Origin: an uncultured Pelagibacteraceae bacterium | Lineage (GTDB): Bacteria; Pseudomonadota; Alphaproteobacteria; Pelagibacterales; Pelagibacteraceae | NCBI GenBank assembly: GCA_902592445.1 | Contig: CACJEN010000002.1 | Location: forward strand, 62,001-126,000 | Reading direction: 5' to 3' | Length of the DNA stretch: 64,000 nt | In this document: positions 27,983 to 37,183 of the stretch, in pieces | Layout of the letters: each line of letters begins with the position of its first letter | Position numbering within the stretch: position 1 is the first letter of the stretch | Program-made: the position numbers and the translations under genes | The notes under the pieces: generated by a model | Told to the model about the DNA's origin: nothing | Seen by the model: only the letters and a program-made list of their open reading frames with translations | The model's database searches: none

Positions 27983-28007
27983 TCAGGCCCTCCTTCAGGG
28001 GGCCTGA
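27983..28007 (+). promoter_or_regulatory. GC-rich intercistronic hairpin between TRAP SBP and permease genes
   Basis: TCAGGCCCTC-CTTCA-GGGGGCCTGA: about 10-bp stem (one G-T), small loop. Confidence 0.8.
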
Positions 28008-28014
28008 GCTTTAT

Positions 28015-28524
28015 ATGAAATTGCAAAAATTTATAAATACGTACGAACAAATACTAAAACTTATACTGTTCATAATGATGGTCGCATTGGCAGTTACGGT
28101 TTTACTTGGAGTTACATTTCGTTTTGCAGGTAGTGCTTTAGTTTGGTACGATGAAGTCGCTGCAGTACAACTCGCATGGATTACATATTATGGTTCAGCT
28201 TATGCTGCATTAAAAGGCTCTCATATAAGTGTTCCAAGTATTTTTAAAGCTTTCCCTTTAGTATTACGAAAAATTTTTTTCGTTGTATCTAAATTAGTCG
28301 TTTATGGTTTCTTGCTGTTATTAGCTTACTATGGATATTTAGTTTTAACTCTTATTACAGGCGAAACATTGGTAACACTAGAATGGGTTCCCCAACCCTT
28401 TGTTCAATCTGTAATTCCAATTGCTTCTTGTTTATTTATTTTATCTGAAACTTTAAGAATTCCAGAAGACTATAAAAATTTAGTTCTCCAAACTACAGGT
28501 GAGGAGCAAACAGGAGATATTTAA
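28015..28524 (+). CDS. TRAP transporter small permease (DctQ)
   Basis: 4-TM; 'LVWYDEVAAVQLAWITYYGSAYAALKGSHISV'. Confidence 0.9.
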   Translation: MKLQKFINTYEQILKLILFIMMVALAVTVLLGVTFRFAGSALVWYDEVAAVQLAWITYYGSAYAALKGSHISVPSIFKAFPLVLRKIFFVVSKLVVYGFLLLLAYYGYLVLTLITGETLVTLEWVPQPFVQSVIPIASCLFILSETLRIPEDYKNLVLQTTGEEQTGDI

Positions 28525-29807
28525 TGATAATTCTAACAATGTTTGCAGTTCTTCTACTTTTACTCTCTATAAATGTACCCATTGCAATAGGGCTTGCAGT
28601 AACGACAATTATTGCAATGGTATTAAAGACAGGGACAAGTTTTTTAATAGATACAGCAATCGTAATGTTTGATGGGTCAATGAAATTTCCATTAATCGCA
28701 ATTCCCTTATTTATTCTCGCTGGATCCATAATGAATAGTGCTGGGATATCTAGAAGGTTAATAGCGTTTGCTTCAGCTCTTGTTGGATTTATCAAAGGTG
28801 GTCTAAGTATGATTAACATTGCAACCTCAATGTTTTTTGCTGAAATTTCAGGATCAGCGGTTGCAGATGTTGCTGCGCTTGGATCCATTTTAATTCCTGC
28901 TATGAAGAAAAAAGGTTATCCAGGTCCTTTTGCTGCTGCAGTCACTTCTTCTTCAGCATCTCTAGCAATTATTATTCCACCATCAATACCAATGATCGTT
29001 TATGCTGTAATGGCCCAGAGTTCAGTAGTTCAATTATTTGTTGCTGGAATAGTTCCTGGTGTAATAGGTGGTTTTTTTCTAATGCTAGCTGCATATATCA
29101 CTGCAAGACGAAAAAATTTTCCTGTTGAGGAAACATTTAATATTCCAAATGTGAAGAAAACTGCAAAAGATGCAGCTTTAGCATTTTTATTGCCTATAAT
29201 CATATTAGGTGGAATTTTTGGTGGAGTTGTAACCGCAACTGAAGGTGCAGGTTTAGCAGTTGTGGCTTCATTAGTGATTGGTTTTATCTATAAAGAAATT
29301 GATTTTAAAAGATTATACGAGTCGGCTTGTGAGGGTGCAATACAAACCGCATCTGTTATGCTATTGGTAGCAGCATCTGTCTTGCTTGGTGAATTTTTAA
29401 CAATTGAGCAAATTCCTCAAAAAGTTGCTGAATCCATCATAGATTTTACAAATAATAAATATGCTGTATTAGGAATATTAAATGTATTTCTTTTAATAAT
29501 TGGTTTCTTTTTGCATTCTGTTGCAGCAATAATTTTAACTGTGCCAATAGTTATGCCTTTAGTAAATGCAGTAGGAATTGATCCAGTTCATTTTGGAATA
29601 ATAGTAACTTTAAATTTAGCAATTGGTCAACAAACACCACCAGTTGCGAGTGTTTTAGTTACGGCATGTTCTGTTGCAAAAGCAGACATATGGGATGTAA
29701 CAAGATCAAATATATCTTTCATCTGTGTATTGTTAGTATTGTTAATGTTAGTAACTTATGTACCAGCTATACCAATGACATTAGTTGAATTTTTTTATAG
29801 GAGCTAA
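28524..29807 (+). CDS. TRAP transporter large permease (DctM)
   Basis: 'MFFAEISGSAVADVAALGSILIPAMKKKGYPGPFAAAVTSSSASLAIIIPPSIPMIVYAV'. Confidence 0.94.
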   Translation: MIILTMFAVLLLLLSINVPIAIGLAVTTIIAMVLKTGTSFLIDTAIVMFDGSMKFPLIAIPLFILAGSIMNSAGISRRLIAFASALVGFIKGGLSMINIATSMFFAEISGSAVADVAALGSILIPAMKKKGYPGPFAAAVTSSSASLAIIIPPSIPMIVYAVMAQSSVVQLFVAGIVPGVIGGFFLMLAAYITARRKNFPVEETFNIPNVKKTAKDAALAFLLPIIILGGIFGGVVTATEGAGLAVVASLVIGFIYKEIDFKRLYESACEGAIQTASVMLLVAASVLLGEFLTIEQIPQKVAESIIDFTNNKYAVLGILNVFLLIIGFFLHSVAAIILTVPIVMPLVNAVGIDPVHFGIIVTLNLAIGQQTPPVASVLVTACSVAKADIWDVTRSNISFICVLLVLLMLVTYVPAIPMTLVEFFYRS

Positions 29808-30590
29808 ATGAGTAAATCAATTAAATTAAATAAAAAAAATAATCATTTAGTTGAAGTTATTATCAATAGACCAGAAAAGTTAAATGCAATGACAAAGCCA
29901 ATGTGGATTGAGCTTGGTAAGGTTTTTAAAAAAATATCTAAAAATAAAAATTTAAGATGTATTATAATTAGAGGAGAGGGTGGTAAATCTTTTTCACCAG
30001 GAAATGATATTGGAGAATTTAAAAAACAAAGATCTTCATCAAAATTAGCAAAATCTTATGGTAAATTTTTACACGGCACACTTGGAGCAATTTTTGATTG
30101 CCCAATACCAACAATTGCTTTGATTGAAGGAATATGTGTTGGTGGTGGATTGGAAATAGCAGGATGTTGTGACATTAGAATTTGTGGCAAAAGTTCTAGA
30201 TTTGGAATTCCGATTAAAAGATTAGGCTTAACAATGGCTGCAAAAGAACTTGAGGTACTTTTAAAAGTAACTGATTATACCACAGCAATGGAAATCTTAT
30301 TTGAAGGGAGGGTCTTTGGTGCTGAGGAAGCATTACAGAAAAGTCTAGTTAATAGAGTAGTTAATGATAAAGATGTTGAAAAAGAAGCTTATAAATCAGC
30401 TGAATTAATATGTGAGGGAGCTCCAAAAGTTGCAAGGTGGCATAAGCAATTTGCAAGAAATATATTAAAAAATGGAAAAGTTACAGAAAAAATAAATAAT
30501 CTTGGATACAAATGTTACGATACGCAAGATTTCAAAATTGGATATCAATCTTTCTTAAATAAAACAAAACCAAAATTTAAAAATAAGTAA
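29808..30590 (+). CDS. Enoyl-CoA hydratase/isomerase (crotonase) superfamily protein
   Basis: 'INRPEKLNAMTKPMW', 'FSPGNDIGEF', 'IEGICVGGGLEIAGCCDIRI'. Confidence 0.88.
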   Translation: MSKSIKLNKKNNHLVEVIINRPEKLNAMTKPMWIELGKVFKKISKNKNLRCIIIRGEGGKSFSPGNDIGEFKKQRSSSKLAKSYGKFLHGTLGAIFDCPIPTIALIEGICVGGGLEIAGCCDIRICGKSSRFGIPIKRLGLTMAAKELEVLLKVTDYTTAMEILFEGRVFGAEEALQKSLVNRVVNDKDVEKEAYKSAELICEGAPKVARWHKQFARNILKNGKVTEKINNLGYKCYDTQDFKIGYQSFLNKTKPKFKNK

Positions 30591-30593
30591 TAA

Positions 30594-31787
30594 ATGACTG
30601 CATCATTAAAAGGCATTCGTGTACTTGAGATGGCTCAGATAATGGCTGGCCCAACTTGTGGACTATTATTAGCTGATCTTGGTGCAGAGGTAATAAAAAT
30701 TGAAAAAACACCTGGAGGAGATGATTCAAGAAATTTCTTGCCGCCAGCAATTAATGGTGAGTCCGCTGCTTTTATGATGATGAATAGAAATAAAAAAGGT
30801 ATCGCAATAAATTTAAAAGATAAAGACGGAATAGAGATATTTAAAAATATGGTGAAGAATTCTGATGTTGTTTTAGAAAATTTTAGAAAAGGTACTTTAG
30901 AAAAATTAGGAGTTGGATATGAAGTTATATCAAAAATTAATCCTAAAATTATTTTATGTGAAATTTCTGGATATGGCAGGACAGGCCCTTATGCAGATAA
31001 AGGAGGATTTGATTTAGTCGCTCAAGGAATGAGTGGATTAATGAGTATAACTGGTGAAAGCAAAGATAAACCACCAATGAAAGTAGGTGCACCTATAACA
31101 GATATTACAGCAGGTTTACTTGCAGCTAGTGGAATATTAGCAGCTTTAGTTCATAGAGAAAAAACAGGAGAAGGTCAAAAAGTTGATACATCTTTATATG
31201 AAGCAGGAATCGTTCATACATATTGGCAATCTGCAATAGCTGATGCTACCAGTAAGTCTCCCGGCCCTATGGGCTCAGCACATCCTTTAACAGCCCCTTA
31301 TCAAGCATTTAAAACAAAAGATAAATGGATAACAGTAGGTGCTTCAAATCAAAATACTTGGTTGATGTTAATAAAAGCAATTGGTCGCGAAGATTTACAA
31401 GAAAATGAAAAATTTTCATCTAATTTAAATAGAAAACAAAATTTAATAGAATTAGTTGGTATTCTTAACGAAGAACTAATTAAAAAAACTTCTAGTGAAT
31501 GGTTAAAAATCTTTGATGATAATGGCTTACCATGTGGTCCTATAAATTCAATAACAGACATGTTTAAAGACCCTCAAACAATTGAAAGAGAAATGGTTAT
31601 TGAAGTAGACAATAAAAAGGCAGGTAAGAGTAAGGCTATTGGTATGCCAATTAAATTTTCAAAAAGTAAAACTGAAAAATCAAAAGGTGCTCCAATCTTA
31701 GGAGAACATACAAAAGAAGTTATGCAAATTTTTGGTTACAAAGATGACCAGATTGAAGATTTTTATAATAGAAAAGTAATTCTTTAA
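30594..31787 (+). CDS. CaiB/BaiF (type III) CoA-transferase
   Basis: 'GIRVLEMAQIMAGPTCGLLLADLGAEVIKIEKTPGGDDSR', 'GFDLVAQGMSGLM' catalytic Asp region. Confidence 0.93.
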   Translation: MTASLKGIRVLEMAQIMAGPTCGLLLADLGAEVIKIEKTPGGDDSRNFLPPAINGESAAFMMMNRNKKGIAINLKDKDGIEIFKNMVKNSDVVLENFRKGTLEKLGVGYEVISKINPKIILCEISGYGRTGPYADKGGFDLVAQGMSGLMSITGESKDKPPMKVGAPITDITAGLLAASGILAALVHREKTGEGQKVDTSLYEAGIVHTYWQSAIADATSKSPGPMGSAHPLTAPYQAFKTKDKWITVGASNQNTWLMLIKAIGREDLQENEKFSSNLNRKQNLIELVGILNEELIKKTSSEWLKIFDDNGLPCGPINSITDMFKDPQTIEREMVIEVDNKKAGKSKAIGMPIKFSKSKTEKSKGAPILGEHTKEVMQIFGYKDDQIEDFYNRKVIL

Positions 31788-34687
31788 TTAACAGTTTCAA
31801 AAATTTTAAATAATAATTCTGAGACATGCTTACCTTTTTTCCCAGATAAATCAGATATTTGATGTCTACAACTCGTACCATTTGCAACTATAAAATCTTT
31901 TTCATCACTATTATTGATTGCAGGTATTAAAGAAAGATTAGCCATTTTTTTGGATACTTCATAATTTTTACTTTCATAACCAAATGAACCAGCCATTCCA
32001 CAACAACTAGACTCTATCGTTTTATTATTAATATTTAATTCTGATAAAAGATTAGTTAGACCTTTCATTCTATCTTGTGATTTTTGATGACAGTGCCCAT
32101 GGATTAATACATTCTGATCAAACCTATTAGCTTTAATTTTATTATTATTTCTTATTTGTTCTAAAATAAATTCCTCAAGTAGATAAAATTTATTTTTAAT
32201 TTGTTCTCTATTATTTACATTTTTCAAAGTCTGATACTCATCGTTAAATGTTAATAAACAGGATGGTTCAATACCTACAACTGGTAAATCAATATAATTA
32301 TTTTGTATAACGTAATCATTAAATCTATTTAGCTCTTCAGAGGCTTTGTCTAATTGACCGTAAGATATATAAGTTCTGCCACAGCAAAGTGGTCTTTTTA
32401 GTTTATCTTTGCCAAAGCTTGGTATAATTGCCTGATAACCAAATTTATTTAGTACTTTAATTGTATAAACTAAATTTTCATTTTCAAAATTAATATTAAA
32501 TGTGTCTGCAAACAAAATTACTTTATTTTCTGATACTGTTTGACTTTCGTAAATCTCTCGTAACGCGCTCTGGTTTTGAACTTCAGGCATAGTCCTTGCA
32601 GTTGCAAAACCAAACTTTTCAACAATTTTTGAGATTAGTGGTATGTTTTTGATCTTATTGAATATAGGAGCAACAAACTTTAATAACCAAATAAGTCTTG
32701 GCATATCTGAGATAACTCTATCTTTAATTCGCATACTAAATTTTTTATAGTAATGAGAAAGAAATTCAGATTTCATCTTAGCCATATCAACCGACATTGG
32801 ACATTCTCTTTGACAAGCTTTACAGCTCACACATAACTCCATGGTTTCAAACATATCTTTTGATACAAATGAACCTTCTGGAAGTTGATTAGATAAAGCT
32901 AATCTTAAAGTATTTGCTCTACCTCTAACTAAATCTTTCTCTTCTTTAGTTACTCTGTATGATGGACACATCACTCCAGAATCTAACTTTCTACAAGCAC
33001 CATTGTTGTTACACATCTCAACAGCATCAGAAAATTGACCCCAATTAGACCAATCATAATGTGTATCTATTTTTTCTGCTTGATAACCTGACTTGTATCT
33101 CATTAATGATCTATCGTTTGATTTAAACGGTCTAACAATTTTACCTGGATTTAGAAGGTTTTTACTATCAAAAGTATCTTTTATTTCTTCAAAAGCATTT
33201 GTAATTTTTTTTCCAAACATCATCTCATGAAATTCTGATCTTACAATTCCATCACCATGCTCACCAGAATGAGAACCTCTATAATCTTTGACCATTTCAA
33301 AAGCTTCCTCAGATATAGATCTCATATTTTGTATATCTTTGTCAGATTTCATATTTAAAACTGGTCTTACGTGAAGTGTTCCAACAGATGCATGCGCATA
33401 AAACATTCCACTTGTTCCATATTTTTTAAATATTTCTTTTAATCTTGCAGTGTAGTCAGCTAAGTGTTCTAAAGAAACTGCGCAATCTTCAATGAAGGCA
33501 ACCGGTTTTTTATCACCCTTCATTGACATCAAAATATTTAATCCAGCTTTTCTTATTTCAAAAACCTCTTTTTGCTCTGACAAATCTGAATAAAAAGAAA
33601 ACTCGTTTTTTTTGTTTTGGTTTAAAACCAAATATTCTAAATCTTTTATTTTCTTTTCATATACACTTTTCTCAGCATCAATAAATTCTACCATCAAAAC
33701 AGCTTCAGGATTTCCTTTGATGTATTTTTTTATGCCGCCAGCATACATTGGGATTTCTTTCGCTAAATTTAATAAATTTTGGTCCATCAATTCAACACAA
33801 GTTGGTTTTAATTTTACAATCTCTTTTGATAATTCCATTGCTTGATGGAAATCATCAAAGTAGCAGACACCTAAAATTTTATTCTTTGGTATTTCTGATA
33901 ATTTTAATTTTATTTTGTTAAATAAAGATAACGTTCCTTCAGATCCAACAAGAAGATTTGATGTGTTGAAGCCTTCAGGATCAATTAAATCAATGTTATA
34001 TCCTCCAACCCTTCTTTGTGTTGTTGGCCAATTAGCATCAATTTCGTTTCCAACTTTTTGTCTTACATCGATAAATTTATCTATGATTTTATATAGTCTA
34101 TCTTGATTGTTCTTTGTGGCTAAATAATTCTTATTTATTTGATCAAAATTAAATATAGAACCATCATCTAATATTGCTTCAATAGCTAATACGTTATGAA
34201 CCATGTTGCCATAATATAGTGATCTTGATCCACAAGAATTATTAGCTGACATTCCTCCAATAGTTGCTCTACTACTTGTTGAAACGTCTACAGGAAACCA
34301 AAGACCATAAGGTTTTAAATAATCATTAAGATGATCTAATACGACACCTGGTTGAACCCACACATATTTTTCGTCAACATTAAGTTCTAAAATTTTATTT
34401 TGATGTTTAGAGTAATCTAGTACAACACTTTCCCCAACTGTTTGACCACATTGAGAACTTCCTCCACCTCTAGCTAATAAAGGTACAGAATTCTTTTGAG
34501 AATATTCCATTAAACTTAAAACATCATTGGTATCTTTTGGAAGAACTACACCAAGTGGTTTAATTTGATATACAGAAGCATCGGTACTGTATCTTCCACG
34601 TGAGAATTCATCGAATAAAGTTTTTCCATCAACTTTACCTCTAATTTCTTTACCAATTTTTTGTATCTGAGCTGAATTAAACCGCAT
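31784..34687 (-). CDS. FAD-linked oxidase / Fe-S-binding oxidoreductase fusion (D-2-hydroxyacid dehydrogenase type, YdiJ-like)
   Basis: PCMH-type 'LLARGGGSSQCGQTVGESVVLD', 'CVSCKACQRECPMSVD' Fe-S motif, C-terminal CCG motifs 'HGHCHQKS', 'SSCCGMAGSFGYE'. Confidence 0.9.
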   Translation of the reverse strand: MRFNSAQIQKIGKEIRGKVDGKTLFDEFSRGRYSTDASVYQIKPLGVVLPKDTNDVLSLMEYSQKNSVPLLARGGGSSQCGQTVGESVVLDYSKHQNKILELNVDEKYVWVQPGVVLDHLNDYLKPYGLWFPVDVSTSSRATIGGMSANNSCGSRSLYYGNMVHNVLAIEAILDDGSIFNFDQINKNYLATKNNQDRLYKIIDKFIDVRQKVGNEIDANWPTTQRRVGGYNIDLIDPEGFNTSNLLVGSEGTLSLFNKIKLKLSEIPKNKILGVCYFDDFHQAMELSKEIVKLKPTCVELMDQNLLNLAKEIPMYAGGIKKYIKGNPEAVLMVEFIDAEKSVYEKKIKDLEYLVLNQNKKNEFSFYSDLSEQKEVFEIRKAGLNILMSMKGDKKPVAFIEDCAVSLEHLADYTARLKEIFKKYGTSGMFYAHASVGTLHVRPVLNMKSDKDIQNMRSISEEAFEMVKDYRGSHSGEHGDGIVRSEFHEMMFGKKITNAFEEIKDTFDSKNLLNPGKIVRPFKSNDRSLMRYKSGYQAEKIDTHYDWSNWGQFSDAVEMCNNNGACRKLDSGVMCPSYRVTKEEKDLVRGRANTLRLALSNQLPEGSFVSKDMFETMELCVSCKACQRECPMSVDMAKMKSEFLSHYYKKFSMRIKDRVISDMPRLIWLLKFVAPIFNKIKNIPLISKIVEKFGFATARTMPEVQNQSALREIYESQTVSENKVILFADTFNINFENENLVYTIKVLNKFGYQAIIPSFGKDKLKRPLCCGRTYISYGQLDKASEELNRFNDYVIQNNYIDLPVVGIEPSCLLTFNDEYQTLKNVNNREQIKNKFYLLEEFILEQIRNNNKIKANRFDQNVLIHGHCHQKSQDRMKGLTNLLSELNINNKTIESSCCGMAGSFGYESKNYEVSKKMANLSLIPAINNSDEKDFIVANGTSCRHQISDLSGKKGKHVSELLFKIFETVN

Positions 34688-34704
34688 AAAACTTAATTAA
34701 AGGT

Positions 34705-35859
34705 TTATTTATTTTTGTAAACCAGTTTACCGAACTTTTTTAACGCGGCCTCTGAAATCTCTAAACCTAAACCAGGTTTTTCATTTAAATGTATCCATCC
34801 TTTACTCATTTTATGTGGATTTTCAAATAATTGAGCTTGCAAAGGATCTCTCTCATCATCAAATGATTCAACTATTCTCCCAGCTGGAGTTGATGCAACT
34901 AATGGCGCATGGATATAACAATCATGATGTGGAGCTACATCTATATGATTTAATTCACACAATGCAGAAAGTTTTTTTCCATTAGTAAAACCACCAAACA
35001 TTGTGCAATCAAATTGTAAAATTTGAATTGCCTCTTCCTCTATCATGGACCTGCATCCATAAATAGTTACTTCACTTTCACCACCTGATAATGGAATTTT
35101 AGTTTGTTTTGATAAAAGTTTTAAAGTTCTTCTATCATCTTCCCATCTAACAGGCTCTTCAATCCATGTAGGTTTAAATTTTTCAAACTCTTTTACACCT
35201 TCAATTGCAGTTTTTAGATCCCATGCTCTATTGACATCAATCATTAAACCTTTTTGATCTCCAATTTCATCTCTAATAATTTCTAATCTCTTGACATCTT
35301 CTTTGATAGAAAGTCCTCCAACTTTAACTTTAAAACTTTGATGACCAATATTTACTAATTTTTTAATTTCATCTCTTAGTTCTTTTTCATCTTTACCATC
35401 TCTATAGTAAGCACATGTAACATAAACAGGAATTTTATTTCTGTATCCTCCAAACAATTTATACAATGGGATATTTGAAGCTTTTCCTATCAAATCCCAA
35501 CAGGCAATATCTAAAGCTGCTGAAATTCTAATTATTGCTTCTCTGCTCCAACCTTTTTCGCTACTAAGTCGTGTATCAGTTAATTTAAAAATTTTTTCAT
35601 AAATTTTTTCAGGGCAAAATGGATCTTCTCCAATTATTAAATCTTGTAAGCCATTTGAAAATGGTTTGATGATAGGAGCAATATCAGTATAACTTGTTGC
35701 TAAACCAAATCCTGAATGACCATCTTTTGTTTGAATTTTAATTAAGAGTTCATTAGCTGTTGGTACTATAAAGTGACTAACCCAATGTGGTTTTACTTCA
35801 TTTGGATTATTAAGAACATAAACTTCTAGGCTTTCAATTAGATTATTACTATTTGTCAT
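34705..35859 (-). CDS. Mandelate racemase/muconate lactonizing enzyme (enolase superfamily) protein
   Basis: 'SFKVKVGG', 'MIDVNRAWD', 'WIEEPV', 'SGGESE', 'VAPHHD'. Confidence 0.88.
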   Translation of the reverse strand: MTNSNNLIESLEVYVLNNPNEVKPHWVSHFIVPTANELLIKIQTKDGHSGFGLATSYTDIAPIIKPFSNGLQDLIIGEDPFCPEKIYEKIFKLTDTRLSSEKGWSREAIIRISAALDIACWDLIGKASNIPLYKLFGGYRNKIPVYVTCAYYRDGKDEKELRDEIKKLVNIGHQSFKVKVGGLSIKEDVKRLEIIRDEIGDQKGLMIDVNRAWDLKTAIEGVKEFEKFKPTWIEEPVRWEDDRRTLKLLSKQTKIPLSGGESEVTIYGCRSMIEEEAIQILQFDCTMFGGFTNGKKLSALCELNHIDVAPHHDCYIHAPLVASTPAGRIVESFDDERDPLQAQLFENPHKMSKGWIHLNEKPGLGLEISEAALKKFGKLVYKNK

Positions 35860-35904
35860 ACATTATAAAATTGATTATATAATTCCTTTAGCATATACAG
35901 CGAT

Positions 35905-37077
35905 ATGGCAATTTCAAATAATATAAGACCTGGTCGACATTTTTTACAAATTCCTGGACCAACAAACGTTCCAGATAGAGTTCTAAGAGCTATGGATTAT
36001 CCAACTATAGATCACAGAGGTCCAGACTTTGCTGAATTAGGATTAAGAGTTTTAGATCGAATAAAATTAATATTTAAAACTTCAGAGCCAGTAATAATTT
36101 TCCCAGCTTCAGGAACGGGCGCTTGGGAGGCTGCACTTGTTAACACTTTAAGTGCTGGTGATAAAATCTTAATGTTTGAAACAGGACACTTCTCAACCCT
36201 TTGGTGGGATATTGCTCAAAAATTCAAAATTGAAGTAGACTTTGTTGAAGGTGATTGGAGAACAGGCGTTGATCCAAACATTGTTGAACAAAAACTAAAA
36301 GAAGACAAAGATAAAAAAATTAAAGCAGTTTGTGCTGTGCATAATGAAACTTCTACTGGAGTTACAAGTAGAATTGGAGAAATAAGAAAAGCTATGGATA
36401 ATGCGGAACATCCAGCTTTATTATTTGTTGATACAATATCATCTCTTGGGTCTATTGATTATAGACACGAAGAATGGAAAGTTGATGTAACTGTAGGAGG
36501 ATCTCAAAAAGGATTATTATTACCCCCAGGACTTTCTTTTAATGCAATAAGTTCGAAAGCATTAGAGGCATATAAAACATCTGAATTACCAAAATCATAT
36601 TGGGATTGGGGACCCATGTTAGAAAATAATAAGAAAGGTTACTTTCCTTATACACCAGCTACAAATTTATTTTATGGTTTGGATGAAGCAATCAATATGC
36701 TTACAGAAGAAGGTTTAGAAAATGTTTTCAAAAGGCACAAAAGATTTGCAGAAGCCACTAGAGTTGCAGTTAACTCGTGGGGATTAGAAATACTTTGTAA
36801 AAATCCAGATGAATACTCAGATTCATTAACAGCAGTAATGGTTCCAGATGGTCATGATGCTGATTTTTTAAGAAAAACTATTTTAGATCACTATAACATG
36901 TCATTAGGAACGGGACTTGCAAAGGTTGCAGGTAAAATTTTTAGAATTGGTCATTTAGGTGATTTTAATGAATTAATGTTAGCAGGAACTTTAGCTGGGG
37001 TAGAGATGGGATTAATGAAATCAAATATACCATATAAAAAAGGAGGAATACTTAAAGCTCTGGAATACTTGTGTTGA
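35905..37077 (+). CDS. Class V PLP aminotransferase, serine-glyoxylate/alanine-glyoxylate type
   Basis: 'FLQIPGPTNVPDRVLRAM', 'HNETSTGVTSRIGEIR', 'FVDTISSLGSIDYR', 'VTVGGSQKGLLLPPGLSF'. Confidence 0.9.
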   Translation: MAISNNIRPGRHFLQIPGPTNVPDRVLRAMDYPTIDHRGPDFAELGLRVLDRIKLIFKTSEPVIIFPASGTGAWEAALVNTLSAGDKILMFETGHFSTLWWDIAQKFKIEVDFVEGDWRTGVDPNIVEQKLKEDKDKKIKAVCAVHNETSTGVTSRIGEIRKAMDNAEHPALLFVDTISSLGSIDYRHEEWKVDVTVGGSQKGLLLPPGLSFNAISSKALEAYKTSELPKSYWDWGPMLENNKKGYFPYTPATNLFYGLDEAINMLTEEGLENVFKRHKRFAEATRVAVNSWGLEILCKNPDEYSDSLTAVMVPDGHDADFLRKTILDHYNMSLGTGLAKVAGKIFRIGHLGDFNELMLAGTLAGVEMGLMKSNIPYKKGGILKALEYLC

Positions 37078-37085
37078 AAAAAAAG

Positions 37086-37115
37086 GAGGTGACTTCAGTC
37101 TCCCTCCATCACCTC
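37086..37115. terminator. Hairpin in the spacer between convergent genes, candidate terminator
   Basis: GAGGTGA (37086-37092) pairs with TCACCTC (37109-37115); GGAGG/CCTCC alternative pairing inside. Confidence 0.5.
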
Positions 37116-37183
37116 ACTATTAGTTATAAATGATTCTCTAGAATACTGTGATCACTTATTAGTTGAAAAAATTTTTTTTAAAA

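Noticed and set aside
31784-34687. Possible single GlcD-GlcF glycolate oxidase assignment
   Set aside because: Domain order and CCG/Fe-S layout fit a YdiJ-like D-2-hydroxyacid dehydrogenase at least as well; substrate cannot be set from sequence.
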